A stretch of DNA of 64,000 bases from Nocardia jinanensis (GTDB lineage: Bacteria > Actinomycetota > Actinomycetes > Mycobacteriales > Mycobacteriaceae): NCBI RefSeq assembly GCF_014645735.1, contig NZ_BMMH01000004.1, positions 331,380 to 395,379 of the forward strand, read 5' to 3'. Shown here one piece after another: positions 1 through 7,873 of this stretch (position 1 is its first letter; each line of letters opens with the position of its first letter). The notes below the pieces were generated by a model, which saw only the letters and a list, made by a program, of their open reading frames with translations, did no database searches and was not told the origin of the DNA. Both the position numbers and the translations under genes were made by a program.

Positions 1-211
1 GGGCGGCCAGGAGCCTCCGGCCGGCCGCCAGGTCCTCATCGATCGCGGCTTGCCACCGTCGCGGATTGCGGCGGCGGCGCTCACGCGCTGCGGCGAGCCC
101 GGACAGCAGCGGGCCCAGCCAGGCGTCCGTGGCCCGAGCAGGTGGGACCTTCAAGTTCTGGCTGGTGCTGTCGCCGTGGATTCGGCGTGTGATCGCAATA
201 TCGTGAACCCG
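1..211 (-). CDS. Possible 3'-truncated hypothetical CDS at the window edge
   Basis: An open minus-strand frame runs from just after a stop at 212-214 to the edge of the window. Its translation has a natural protein look, with stretches such as TSQNLKVPPARATDAWLGPL followed by an Arg-rich helix and RRWQAAIDEDLAAG. No ATG lies in the frame; a TTG at 152-154 is the only plausible start. I do not recognise the family, and this could be the remnant of a longer gene. The C-terminus lies outside the window. Confidence 0.3.
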
Positions 212-654
212 TCACCGACGCAGCCTGCCCGTGCCGCGCGGCTCCCCGGCGAGAGTCGGAGTGAGAAGGCAGCACCCGCATTTTCGACGGACGCGACAGC
301 TACTACCACCTCGACCTCACCCGCTGCGGGGCCGCGCCGACCGAGGCCGCGGGCGCGCTACACCGGAACTCGCCCCGCTGCCGCAACGTGCTCTGCCGCC
401 TCCCGCCCGCCCCGGACTGCGAGGCATTGCTTGCCGGTGCGTGCTCTGGTTCGGTGATGCACACGGAGCAGCAGTGTTTCGACCCGGTCGGATGCCTGGA
501 TGGGTCAGTGCGGCAGGTCGTGTGTGTGCGCCTTCGTATCAGGCGTGGACGGCCGGCCGGAGGTAGGGCGGTTGTCCTTCCTCGGCTTCCATCTCCTGGG
601 CCCTGTGGACCAGGTGCTGCAAGCAGCCTCGGCCGACGCCATATGTGGCTCGGG
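212..654. other. Intergenic / possibly decayed region
   Basis: No convincing gene was found. One plus-strand frame around 275-490 has protein-like composition (for example DSYYHLDLTRCG and VMHTEQQCFDP) but has no clear start or Shine-Dalgarno and merges into Arg-rich noise. It may be a gene remnant. Confidence 0.3.
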
Positions 655-1509
655 TCAGGCGGCGCGTCCGGCGGCGGGTTCGCCGAGGGCCTGCTCCCGC
701 AGTGTGGCCAGGATGCGGGTGAGGATGCGAGAGGCCTGCATCTGGGAGCAGCCGATCGTCGCGCCGATCTCTCGCTGGGTCTTGTTCTCGAAGTAGCGCA
801 GGATCAGTACGCGGCGGTCGTCTCGGGGAAGTTGCGCGAGTAGTGGTCGCACCGCCGCTGCGTCCTCGAGTAGGCCGTAGCAAGGGTCGATGCTGCCGAG
901 CCGGTCGGCATGGGACAGCGCGAGGTCGCCGCTGTCGTCTTCTGCGCCGGGGGCGGCGTCGAGGGGTTCGGAGGTGTAGCCCTTGGACGCGATCAGTGCC
1001 TGGGTGATCTCCTCGACATCGGTGTCGAGTGCGGTGGCGAGGTCGCGGGCGTTGGGGGTGTGGCCCAGTTCCTGCATGAGCAGAGGTGTGGTGGCGGTGA
1101 TCCGGCCGCGGAGTTCCTTCAGTCGGCGTGGGACGCGGATGGCCCAGCTCTGATCGCGGAAGTAGCGGCGTACTTCTCCCATGGCCGTGGGTACGGCGAA
1201 GGAGACGAATTTGGTGCCGGCCGCGGGATCGAATCGGTCGACGGCGTGGACGACGCCCATGCGCGCGGTTTGTTGTAGGTCGTCGAAATCGATACCGCGG
1301 CCGGCGTAGCGGCGAGCGATGTGGTCGGCCAGTGGCAGGCAACGCCCGATGATCTCGTCGCGCAGTTCGGCGTGGTGGGGGTCGGCGGGGTCGAGGGCGG
1401 CGAGTTCGCCGAGGAGGGGTTCGATTCCGTCGTAGGTGTCGCGGCCGCGGTCGGCGCGGCGGGCGGACGGCGACGGGGCCGGTCGGATGCTGCTGGAGTG
1501 TGCTGTCAC
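655..1509 (-). CDS. SigF/SigB-type RNA polymerase sigma factor
   Basis: This 284-residue sigma-70 factor of the SigB/SigF/SigG group directs RNA polymerase to alternative promoters, usually in stress or developmental responses. Region 2 is clear (DFDDLQQTARMGVVHAVDRF, then an FVSFAVPTAMGEVRRYFRD stretch), followed by region 3 (LGHTPNARDLATAL) and a region 4 helix-turn-helix (QREIGATIGCSQMQASRIL). The SQMQ.SRIL signature is typical of actinobacterial SigF paralogues. No anti-sigma or anti-anti-sigma gene lies alongside, although these usually flank sigF. Two small genes lie just upstream on the same strand, 10 bp away, and may share its promoter. The family call is secure; the specific regulon is unknown. 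Confidence 0.92.
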   Translation of the reverse strand: MTAHSSSIRPAPSPSARRADRGRDTYDGIEPLLGELAALDPADPHHAELRDEIIGRCLPLADHIARRYAGRGIDFDDLQQTARMGVVHAVDRFDPAAGTKFVSFAVPTAMGEVRRYFRDQSWAIRVPRRLKELRGRITATTPLLMQELGHTPNARDLATALDTDVEEITQALIASKGYTSEPLDAAPGAEDDSGDLALSHADRLGSIDPCYGLLEDAAAVRPLLAQLPRDDRRVLILRYFENKTQREIGATIGCSQMQASRILTRILATLREQALGEPAAGRAA

Positions 1510-1519
1510 GGGGAGTTCC

Positions 1520-1744
1520 TCACGTGCAGATGATCGAAACTGTGCGCGTCTGTGCGCGTCCTGCCGATATGGGTGCGATCTGCCACTCTCGTGTCGGCAA
1601 GGAACAATGAATCGGCTCTAGGCCGACGGCGAATTCCAGTGCGGATATGGGACGTGTGATTCCGCCGGGGATGGGTGGCGCCGGTATGTAGGACACGGTC
1701 GCGGGCGCGGATGAGTTCCCGCTGGAGCCGGGCATCGAGGTCAT
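1520..1744 (-). CDS. Small hypothetical protein, translationally coupled
   Basis: A 74-residue frame begins with an ATG that overlaps the stop codon of the preceding 48-residue gene (ATGA), the classic sign of translational coupling. It is rich in Ser, Pro, Ala and Ile (MPGSSGNSSAPATVSYIPAP near the N-terminus) and ends with ...TRTVSIICT. It has no transmembrane segment and no domain I recognise. It lies between the 48-residue gene and the sigma-factor gene, so all three may be cotranscribed. It could be a chance open frame; the overlap is the main support. Confidence 0.4.
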   Translation of the reverse strand: MTSMPGSSGNSSAPATVSYIPAPPIPGGITRPISALEFAVGLEPIHCSLPTREWQIAPISAGRAQTRTVSIICT

Positions 1745-1887
1745 GCGGTCGCGGTCGGGTGGTGTCGCATGATCTCGTCCCACCAGTCGGCCAGCGGGCT
1801 GGGTTCGGGCCAGCGCACTACCGGTAAATTCGCACCTGCCGCGGTCGCGGCGGTATCGCTCCGGACGGTAACGGGTTTGCTGTTCAT
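1741..1887 (-). CDS. Small hypothetical peptide (48 aa) with strong RBS
   Basis: A 48-residue gene begins at an ATG preceded by a strong Shine-Dalgarno (AGGAGA, about seven bases upstream). The peptide begins MNSKPVTVRSDT, has an Ala/Pro-rich middle, and ends in a charged aromatic tail (ADWWDEIMRHHPTATA). Its stop overlaps the next start by ATGA. It has no signal peptide or transmembrane helix. The size and separable halves would suit a regulatory peptide or a peptide precursor, but no modifying enzyme is adjacent, so no function is assigned. Confidence 0.55.
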   Translation of the reverse strand: MNSKPVTVRSDTAATAAGANLPVVRWPEPSPLADWWDEIMRHHPTATA

Positions 1888-2044
1888 CAGGCTGTTCTCC
1901 TGTCGTGCCCGCCGGACGCGGGACTCGCGGTGTTGCGCTCCGGGCGTTTTCGAGAAGGACCCGACCGGGCCGGTCCTGGTGCCAACCGGTCCCCGCAACG
2001 GCCCGGCTGCCTGCCGGTCGGGTGTGACGGCCGGCGGGCGGTTG

Positions 2045-2224
2045 TCAGAAGTAGCCGGCCTGGCCGCTGGAACGCGCGGAGCTGATTCCTCGGCCGACAG
2101 CGCCGCCGTTATGGGCGGGACGACGATATCGGCGGTGATGAGCGCGGGGGATGCCGAGCAAGAATCCGGCAATGAGGAGGACGGCTCCGAAAATGATCAT
2201 GAACAAGAACCTGATCTCTGACAT
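2045..2224 (-). CDS. Small single-pass membrane protein
   Basis: A 59-residue protein starts MSEIRFLFMIIFGAVLLIAG, which forms one N-terminal transmembrane helix of about 20 residues. A basic, Arg/His-rich tail (AHHRRYRRPAH) should stay cytoplasmic, and a Gly/Ser end follows. No strong ribosome-binding site is visible, and the frame stays open further upstream, but only the ATG at 2222-2224 places the helix at the N-terminus. The 48-residue gene on the same strand lies 157 bp downstream. Function unknown. Confidence 0.5.
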   Translation of the reverse strand: MSEIRFLFMIIFGAVLLIAGFLLGIPRAHHRRYRRPAHNGGAVGRGISSARSSGQAGYF

Positions 2225-2449
2225 CGATGAACTGTCTTGGGGTGGAGACGGACGGTGCGGTGGCCGACATCGGTGGTGTCGTGCGGGTGGGCGGGCAGCG
2301 ATACGGGCGGTATCGAGATCGCGGAGCAGGGGCATCGATGCCCGGTCCGCCGGCGGCGGATACAGCTCAGCCGATCCTGCGGTGGCGATGGCGATTTCGA
2401 AGCCTTCTCGGCCTGCTATCGCTTCAGTACACTCCGCCCAGAGCGTAAA

Positions 2450-2468
2450 GTCAACGCTGTAGGTCTAC
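2450..2468 (+). promoter_or_regulatory. Conserved operator-like element (copy 1)
   Basis: The 19-base element GTCAACGCTGTAGGTCTAC contains the short inverted repeat GTAG..CTAC. It recurs with two mismatches upstream of the TetR gene at 23115 and, inverted, at 3428-3446. Here it lies about 190 bp upstream of the DUF998 membrane-protein gene. It probably binds a TetR-family repressor. Confidence 0.5.
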
Positions 2469-2654
2469 GGTGGTGCCACTGCGGCTCCGATCTGAAAGAC
2501 GAGGTCGTTCAGCCGCTCAGGGAGCACACCACCGGTAGGGTGCCGGCCCGAGCCGATCGCTTCACCCACGTCGCGACATCGACCTCGCCGGTGCGACCAG
2601 CACCTGAATATGTTCTTGTCCTTGCTTCGCACCGAGCACCTGAGGCGCTTGCCA

Positions 2655-3362
2655 ATGCGTACTATCGACCACGTCACCGACCGGATCGGGTACTCACCCA
2701 GCGCACCCGGCCTCGGCCCGGCCACCTCGGTGCCGGAGCCGGGCCCGGGGAGACGACTCCGCCATCTCGCGGCGGGATTCGCGTGGACCTTGGTGTTCGC
2801 GTATCTGCTCGCCGAACTCGTGACCGCCACGGCATGGAAATCCGCCTACAGCTTCCGTCACGACACGATAAGCGACCTCGGCATCACCACCTGCACACCG
2901 CATGCGTGCTCACCGCTGCATCTGCTCATGAACGCCACATTCGTGGCACTGGGCTTGGTGACCATCGCCGGAGCTGTCGTGTTCCGCGACTACATCCCGC
3001 ACGGACCGCGCCAATGGTCGATCGTGGCTCTCGCCGTCATCATCGGGCTGAGCACTGCCGCGACCGGGCTTTTCCCATCCGGCGACCGCATCGTCGTGCA
3101 CATCCTGGCCGTGATGCCCGCGTTCATATCGCGCCACATCGTATTGATCCTGCTCGCGATCTGGCTGTGGAAACACCGCCGCCTCGTCGCGCTGTGGTCG
3201 GCATTCTGCGCCTCGACCGGGATCGTCGGCGCGGTGCTGATGATGATCGGCCTGCAGGTCGGAATCACCGAACGGCTGGTCCTCTACCCGCTACCGGCCT
3301 GGATGGCCGTGACCGGCACCGCAATCGTTCTCACACCGCTACGAGACGCTCTACGGCGATGA
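2655..3362 (+). CDS. DUF998 family integral membrane protein
   Basis: This 235-residue polytopic protein has about six transmembrane helices (starting near HLAAGFAWTLVFAYLLAEL). The spacing and the motif SFRHDTISDLGIT, followed by a loop with paired Cys (TTCTPHACSPLH), are typical of DUF998 proteins, whose role is unknown. The ATG at 2655 was chosen over an upstream start because it gives a short hydrophilic N-terminus before helix 1. The gene is bracketed by two inverted copies of a 19-base element (2450 and 3428), so it is probably under TetR-type control. It may be cotranscribed with the next membrane protein. Confidence 0.75.
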   Translation: MRTIDHVTDRIGYSPSAPGLGPATSVPEPGPGRRLRHLAAGFAWTLVFAYLLAELVTATAWKSAYSFRHDTISDLGITTCTPHACSPLHLLMNATFVALGLVTIAGAVVFRDYIPHGPRQWSIVALAVIIGLSTAATGLFPSGDRIVVHILAVMPAFISRHIVLILLAIWLWKHRRLVALWSAFCASTGIVGAVLMMIGLQVGITERLVLYPLPAWMAVTGTAIVLTPLRDALRR

Positions 3363-3427
3363 GGACTCCGCACCCCCGACGTGCCGGGTCGGCCGCCGAG
3401 CCACCCATAGAGCCCGCGATTTCAAGC

Positions 3428-3446
3428 GTAGACCTACACTGTTGAC
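3428..3446 (-). promoter_or_regulatory. Conserved operator-like element (copy 2, inverted)
   Basis: GTAGACCTACACTGTTGAC matches the reverse complement of the element at 2450-2468 at 17 of 19 positions. It lies between the DUF998 gene and the next membrane-protein gene, and its TTGAC end is promoter-like in the plus direction. With copy 1 it flanks the DUF998 gene as an inverted pair. Confidence 0.5.
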
Positions 3447-3499
3447 ACCAGGTCGTGAGCGGCGTCTACTGGAAGTACTTACAGATCCGAGGGATCGTC

Positions 3500-3967
3500 A
3501 TGATTGTCATCATCGGACTCGTCATCCTGATCGCCGCCGTGCTCGTCGGTGTCGCGGGAGTGTTCGCCAACAGCGGCTCCGCGCATACGTTGACCGACGA
3601 CTTCGCGGTGTTCGGCTACCACGTCACCGGCTCCACCGGAGTGCTGTTCCTCTACGGCATCGTGGTCGGCGGTATCGGAATCGCCGGCCTGGCACTGCTG
3701 CTGGCAGGCGCCCGGCGTAGCGCCCACCGTCGGCGGGCCGCCCGCCGCGAACTCGAAACAGCGCGTCGCGACTACTCTGCCGGCGCGGCGCGCCCGGCGC
3801 AGCCGATCGGGGCGGAGCGGGAAGCCCCCACCTACTACACCCACACCGGCACCACCGATATCGCCGGTGAGGCGTCCGGTAACGCCGCCGCGCCGTATCC
3901 CGGTGAGCAGCCCGCACCCCGCCGCCGCGGCCTGAGCCAGATGTTCGGTCGTGCCGGTGCTCGATAG
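3500..3967 (+). CDS. Hypothetical two-helix membrane protein
   Basis: The 155-residue protein has an N-terminal transmembrane helix (MIVIIGLVILIAAVLVGVAG), a short extracytoplasmic segment (HTLTDDFAVFGYHVTGSTG) and a second helix (VLFLYGIVVGGIGIAGLALL). An Arg/Ala-rich coiled segment and a disordered Pro/Ala tail follow. The start at 3500 follows GAGGGA; an in-frame upstream start at 3455 would add 15 residues. This architecture is common in actinobacteria, often annotated as a hypothetical membrane protein near SigF-type or stress genes. Function unknown. Confidence 0.7.
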   Translation: MIVIIGLVILIAAVLVGVAGVFANSGSAHTLTDDFAVFGYHVTGSTGVLFLYGIVVGGIGIAGLALLLAGARRSAHRRRAARRELETARRDYSAGAARPAQPIGAEREAPTYYTHTGTTDIAGEASGNAAAPYPGEQPAPRRRGLSQMFGRAGAR

Positions 3968-4142
3968 GCGGGCGCTCCGCAGCGGCGCCGAAGTCGGTCG
4001 CCGCGGCCCATCGGCCGCCCACCCGCCGTATGAGATCCCACGCAACACCCGAGGTCGGGCACCCTCGTCGTGATCGTCCTCGAAGCCTCACCCACCCCGA
4101 ATGAACAGGGGCCGTCGCACGGTCCCGGTCAGGAGCGCCGCG

Positions 4143-4745
4143 ATGACGCTACAAAATGAGCGGATCCCGCTGGATCGCGCTACCCGCTTCTCCCCCCGCA
4201 GTGGCCCGCCGCCGGCGTCGCGGCGGCTGCCGACACCGAGAGCACCGCGACCCGGGGCAGTGGACGGCGCCTGGTGGCCGCGCACCGACGACCTGGTCGC
4301 CGAATTGGCCGCTCTCGATTTCGAGGCGCTACAGCGCGGGCGGGCCCGCCCGGTCGATCGCATTATGTACAACATCGACGATTGGCGGCCCGCGCCGAAG
4401 CGGACGGCGCTCGGCGGGCGTTCGGTTCGGCTGGACGGCTACCGGCATCTACCTGCACATACCCTCAGTGTCGTCGGTCTGGACCGCACCCGCCTCGTGC
4501 TGCTGGTGATTCCCGCGCGCACCGAGGCCGCGACCGCGCAGGCGCTGCTGTCCGCCGCGTCCCGGCCCGGCAACGAACTCACTGCCGCCGAACTGGTGGC
4601 GGCCACCGACCGGTACAGCCTCGAGTACGCACAGAACGCGGACGCATTGCGTCGCTGGGACGACGAAGGTGGTCGTGCAGCGGTCCCGGCGGGCCGGCTC
4701 TCCTCCTCTGCGGGGGCCTGGGCGACTCCGGGGAGGCCGATATGA
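4143..4745 (+). CDS. DUF5994 family protein (copy 1)
   Basis: The 200-residue cytoplasmic protein carries the pattern of DUF5994 proteins: VDGAWWPRTDDLVAEL near the N-terminus, then an IMYNIDDWRPAPKR segment, then RLDGYRHLPAHTL and a hydrophobic strand LVLLVIPARTE. The function of the family is unknown. The start is set by AGGAG eight bases upstream. Its stop overlaps the ATG of the next DUF5994 gene by ATGA, so the two are translationally coupled. A third member lies at 27175-27672. Confidence 0.8.
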   Translation: MTLQNERIPLDRATRFSPRSGPPPASRRLPTPRAPRPGAVDGAWWPRTDDLVAELAALDFEALQRGRARPVDRIMYNIDDWRPAPKRTALGGRSVRLDGYRHLPAHTLSVVGLDRTRLVLLVIPARTEAATAQALLSAASRPGNELTAAELVAATDRYSLEYAQNADALRRWDDEGGRAAVPAGRLSSSAGAWATPGRPI

Positions 4746-5209
4746 CACATGACCCACAGAGCACGGGCGGCGGCCGCGACTCCGGCCGATTCCAGGCCAC
4801 CACCGGCGGCGGGCAACCGTTCGCCGTACCCACCCGCACACCGCGACTACGGCTCGGCACTCCCGCGGAACGTTCCGGATGCGTCGACGGTGCTTGGTGG
4901 CCCAGGACCGACAACCTCACCACCGAACTGCACGATCTGATCAGCGTCCTCACCACGCGACTGGGGGCCACCACGCGGATCGCCTTCGACTGGAACTCGC
5001 TGAGCCTGTCCCAGCGGGGCATCGACCCTCCGGATGGGATCGAGGTCACCGGGCCACTACCGGACCAACCAAGCATGGTGATGTACGTGTTCGGTCCGCA
5101 CAACCGGTGCATACGATTACTGGTGATCGATCCCGCCGCAACCGCGGCCCGCGCCGAGGCGCAGATGCGCGACGCCGTGAGCGCGGCGGCGGACCATTCG
5201 AAACCATGA
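4742..5209 (+). CDS. DUF5994 family protein (copy 2)
   Basis: The 155-residue paralogue of the preceding gene has the same signature WWPRTDNLTTEL, a middle ITRIAFDWNSL-like strand region and a C-terminal strand RLLVIDPAATAARAEAQM. The ATG at 4742 overlaps the upstream stop (ATGA), so the two products are probably made in fixed ratio and may form a heteromer. It lacks the RLDGYRH motif of copies 1 and 3 and is shorter, which suggests divergence after duplication. Function unknown. Confidence 0.75.
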   Translation: MTHDPQSTGGGRDSGRFQATTGGGQPFAVPTRTPRLRLGTPAERSGCVDGAWWPRTDNLTTELHDLISVLTTRLGATTRIAFDWNSLSLSQRGIDPPDGIEVTGPLPDQPSMVMYVFGPHNRCIRLLVIDPAATAARAEAQMRDAVSAAADHSKP

Positions 5210-5380
5210 ACCGGCCCTCAGGGGAGTCGCTCCGGGCGGGGTGCCGCAGCCGGCGAGTCGGCAGTTGACCGCGTGACCTCGGGACGAGGGGCGGCGGATA
5301 CCCGAGAGGGTGTGTCGTCACGACGCCGATGAGCCGACACCTCCCCGGGCAGTCACGGCAAGCGCGGGGCGGCGGCACGT

Positions 5381-5964
5381 TCACCTGAACGGAGAGGTGA
5401 AGGTGAGCTCGAAATCCTTGCCCAGCCGATCGAGCGTTTCCGGGTTGCCGAAAACGGCTTCGCCGGCCCAGTCGTCGCCCCGGGGATACACCGGACAAAG
5501 ACGCTCGACGGACCCGCGGCCGAGCGTGTGCAGATACGTGGCAAAGATGAGTGAGGCTTCCATCTCCTCACGCTCGCCACCGGGGTACACCGGCCACGAT
5601 TCGGTCGTGCCGTTCCAGTCGAACAGGAGTTCCCATTTCGCGCCGTTCTCGACCAGTCGCACGTTGGTGACAGTCGCCGAGCCTCGGGTGCAGGAGGCGA
5701 TGGACTCCAATTCGGCCCTGTACCACTCCAGCCGACTGTCGTGGTCGGTGTCGCCGATCCCTTCGAATGTCCCATAATCGACTGTGTATCGAATCCCGAG
5801 TGCACTGAGCAGACCGCGCAGGGCGTATTCGGCGGTGTGACCGAGTAGCTCAGTGGGCCGTCGAGTTCGACGGGCTTCAAAGTCTCTCCGGGCGTGGAAG
5901 GCTCGATGATGCCGAGGTCGACGATCCGTTCGACCATTTCTCGGACGGTACGTTCGGGTGCCAC
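5381..5964 (-). pseudogene. Frameshifted hypothetical gene (possible immunity-type protein)
   Basis: A GTG at 5962-5964 with an excellent GAGGAG Shine-Dalgarno begins VAPERTVREMVERIVDLGII and reads to about codon 37 (...LKPVELDGP). The protein-like sequence then continues in another frame (ELLGHTAEYALRGLLSALGI) to the stop at 5381. A single-base indel near 5845-5860 explains this. The C-terminal part has a compact alpha/beta look (ELLFDWNGTTESWPVYPGG), like small contact-immunity or SUKH-style proteins, but I do not recognise a named family. A sequencing error cannot be excluded. Confidence 0.6.
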
Positions 5965-6339
5965 TGTTCTCCTCGGGCGGTGCGGAACTCTCGTGTCGGC
6001 CTGACACCCGGCAAGGACAGGTTCGTATCGGCCGTGATCGCGCAGGTCCAGGCTGCGCACTCGGGTACCGATCGACCCATGCCGAATCGAAGGGGCGACC
6101 TCCGAGCTTGCGCCCGCCTCATGACATAGGCTGTGGGCTCGGCGACACGAAGTGTATATGTGCCCGGTTCTGCGCTCGAACAGAGATACTCGCAGTGCTC
6201 GATCTGGATCTGCTGAATCGTAGCGTCATCTTTCCTGCTCATGGTCCGCTGACCAGCAGTGTTGTGCTCGCGTCTGCGGCAATCGTTTCTTTCGGTTCAA
6301 TGGCCGCCCTGGATGAATCACACGCAATGAAGGATCGAT
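5965..6339. other. Intergenic region upstream of the lipase
   Basis: This 375-bp stretch has lower GC than its surroundings, lies between divergent genes and has no convincing coding frame. It presumably holds promoters for the lipase and for the frameshifted gene. No clear palindrome was seen. Confidence 0.4.
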
Positions 6340-7629
6340 ATGAAGAGCGAAAAGCGCGCTTGGCTCGCGATTTTTACAGGAACCCTCATAGCCGTCGGTG
6401 GCGGGGCGATCGCCGCACCGCCCGCATGGACGCAGCCGTCGGCGCCGCAGTCGCAAGGAGCCGGGGGCGATATTCTCCGTGCGGAAGCGTCGCAACTGGC
6501 GGTATCGGCCCCGGGACTACCCGGGACGATACCGGCGAAATCGATACGCCTCACCTACGCCAGCAGTGATACCCATAATGCGCCGACCACGGTGGTGGGA
6601 ACGTATCTGGAGCCGATGCAGCCGTGGACCGGTCCGGGTGAACGCCCGTTGGTGGCGTATGCGGGTGGCACACAGGGGCAGAGCGCGGAGTGCGCGCCCT
6701 CGGCGATGGTGTCGCAGGTAGTCCGGATCCAGCCGCCGGCCGACGTAGTCTTCGAATACGACATCATCGCGATCTATCAACTGCTGGCCCGCGGCATGGC
6801 GGTAGTGATGACCGACTATCACGACTTCGGCACACCGGGCGTCCACAACTTCCTCAACCGCAAAACACAGGGCTACGCGGTATTGGACTCCGCCCGTGCC
6901 GCGTTGCGGTTGCCCGACACCGGCTTCACTCCCGCCTCGCCGGTCATACTCTATGGTTACTCCCAGGGCGGGATGGCTTCCGCGGCCGCGGCCGAACTGC
7001 AAGCGGAGTATGCCCCCGATCTGAATGTGCGCGGCGCCTACGTGGGCGGGCTCCTGACCGGCCCCCAGGACTTTATCGCGCGCAGCGACGGCCGCTCCGG
7101 CGTCGCGCCGGCCATCGGATGGATCCTCAACGGCATCGCCGCTGACTATCCCGACACCCGTCCGGTGCTCGATGCTGCGCTCAACGACACCGGTAGGGCG
7201 ATCATGCACGACTCGATCGGTAAATGCGGCGGCGGCCTCTCCAGCAATTTCGCGCATCCGCAGAACACGTCGCGCTGGACCACCAGCGGGCTGCCGCTCA
7301 CCGCCGTGATCGATGGCTCTCCGGAACTGAAAAGGGCATTCGACGAGCAGCGGCTCGGCGGATTCGCCCCATCGGTGCCGGTACGTATCTATTCGGCCAG
7401 GAACGACGAGGGAGCTCCGTACCCGGCCGTTCGCGGTATCGCCGCGAATTGGTGCGGTGGTGGTGCGGCCGTTCAGCTGGATTCGGACGCTTCGGTACCT
7501 GCCATCCCCGCCGGATTCCTGGGCACCCACGATGTGGCTTTCTTCCCGTCACTGATGACCTCACAGCAGTGGGTGACCGATCGCCTCGCCGACGTGCCGG
7601 CTCCCGTGAACTGCGCGGCCCTACCTTAG
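6340..7629 (+). CDS. Secreted lipase (secretory lipase family)
   Basis: This 429-residue alpha/beta hydrolase of the secretory lipase family (PF03583) hydrolyses ester bonds of acylglycerols outside the cell. A signal peptide is evident (basic MKSEKR, hydrophobic AIFTGTLIAVGGGAIA, then APPAW). The nucleophile elbow is GYSQGG, with Ser at about 208. An oxyanion-type segment AYAGGTQGQS lies near 107-115 and a probable catalytic His is in GTHDVAFF near the C-terminus. Paired Cys suggest disulfides, as expected for an exported enzyme. The ATG is preceded by GGATCGAT rather than a strong SD. It lies upstream of alkB on the same strand, 244 bp away, and both would serve lipid or hydrocarbon use. 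Confidence 0.9.
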   Translation: MKSEKRAWLAIFTGTLIAVGGGAIAAPPAWTQPSAPQSQGAGGDILRAEASQLAVSAPGLPGTIPAKSIRLTYASSDTHNAPTTVVGTYLEPMQPWTGPGERPLVAYAGGTQGQSAECAPSAMVSQVVRIQPPADVVFEYDIIAIYQLLARGMAVVMTDYHDFGTPGVHNFLNRKTQGYAVLDSARAALRLPDTGFTPASPVILYGYSQGGMASAAAAELQAEYAPDLNVRGAYVGGLLTGPQDFIARSDGRSGVAPAIGWILNGIAADYPDTRPVLDAALNDTGRAIMHDSIGKCGGGLSSNFAHPQNTSRWTTSGLPLTAVIDGSPELKRAFDEQRLGGFAPSVPVRIYSARNDEGAPYPAVRGIAANWCGGGAAVQLDSDASVPAIPAGFLGTHDVAFFPSLMTSQQWVTDRLADVPAPVNCAALP

Positions 7630-7873
7630 TCCTGCGGAGGCACAACCGATTCGGGCACCCGGATATCCCGATCGGACAGCAGGCCAGCCACCACGCATTA
7701 TCGGCTGATCGCATGCGCGTGTCGTCGTACCATGCCCGGCCACCGTCGGTCCACGGCCCACTCTGCCCTGGACCGACCCGGGCCGAGCGTGCCGAGACCC
7801 GAGGCGTTCAGCGTTAGCCCTTTTCAGCAGCCATACCCCATTTGAGTGCGCCGGTCGGATTAGCGAGACGTAT

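Noticed and set aside
539..1342. 267-codon minus-strand Arg-rich frame overlapping the sigma factor
   Set aside because: It is a shadow in a different frame of the sigma-factor gene, which has clear domain motifs.
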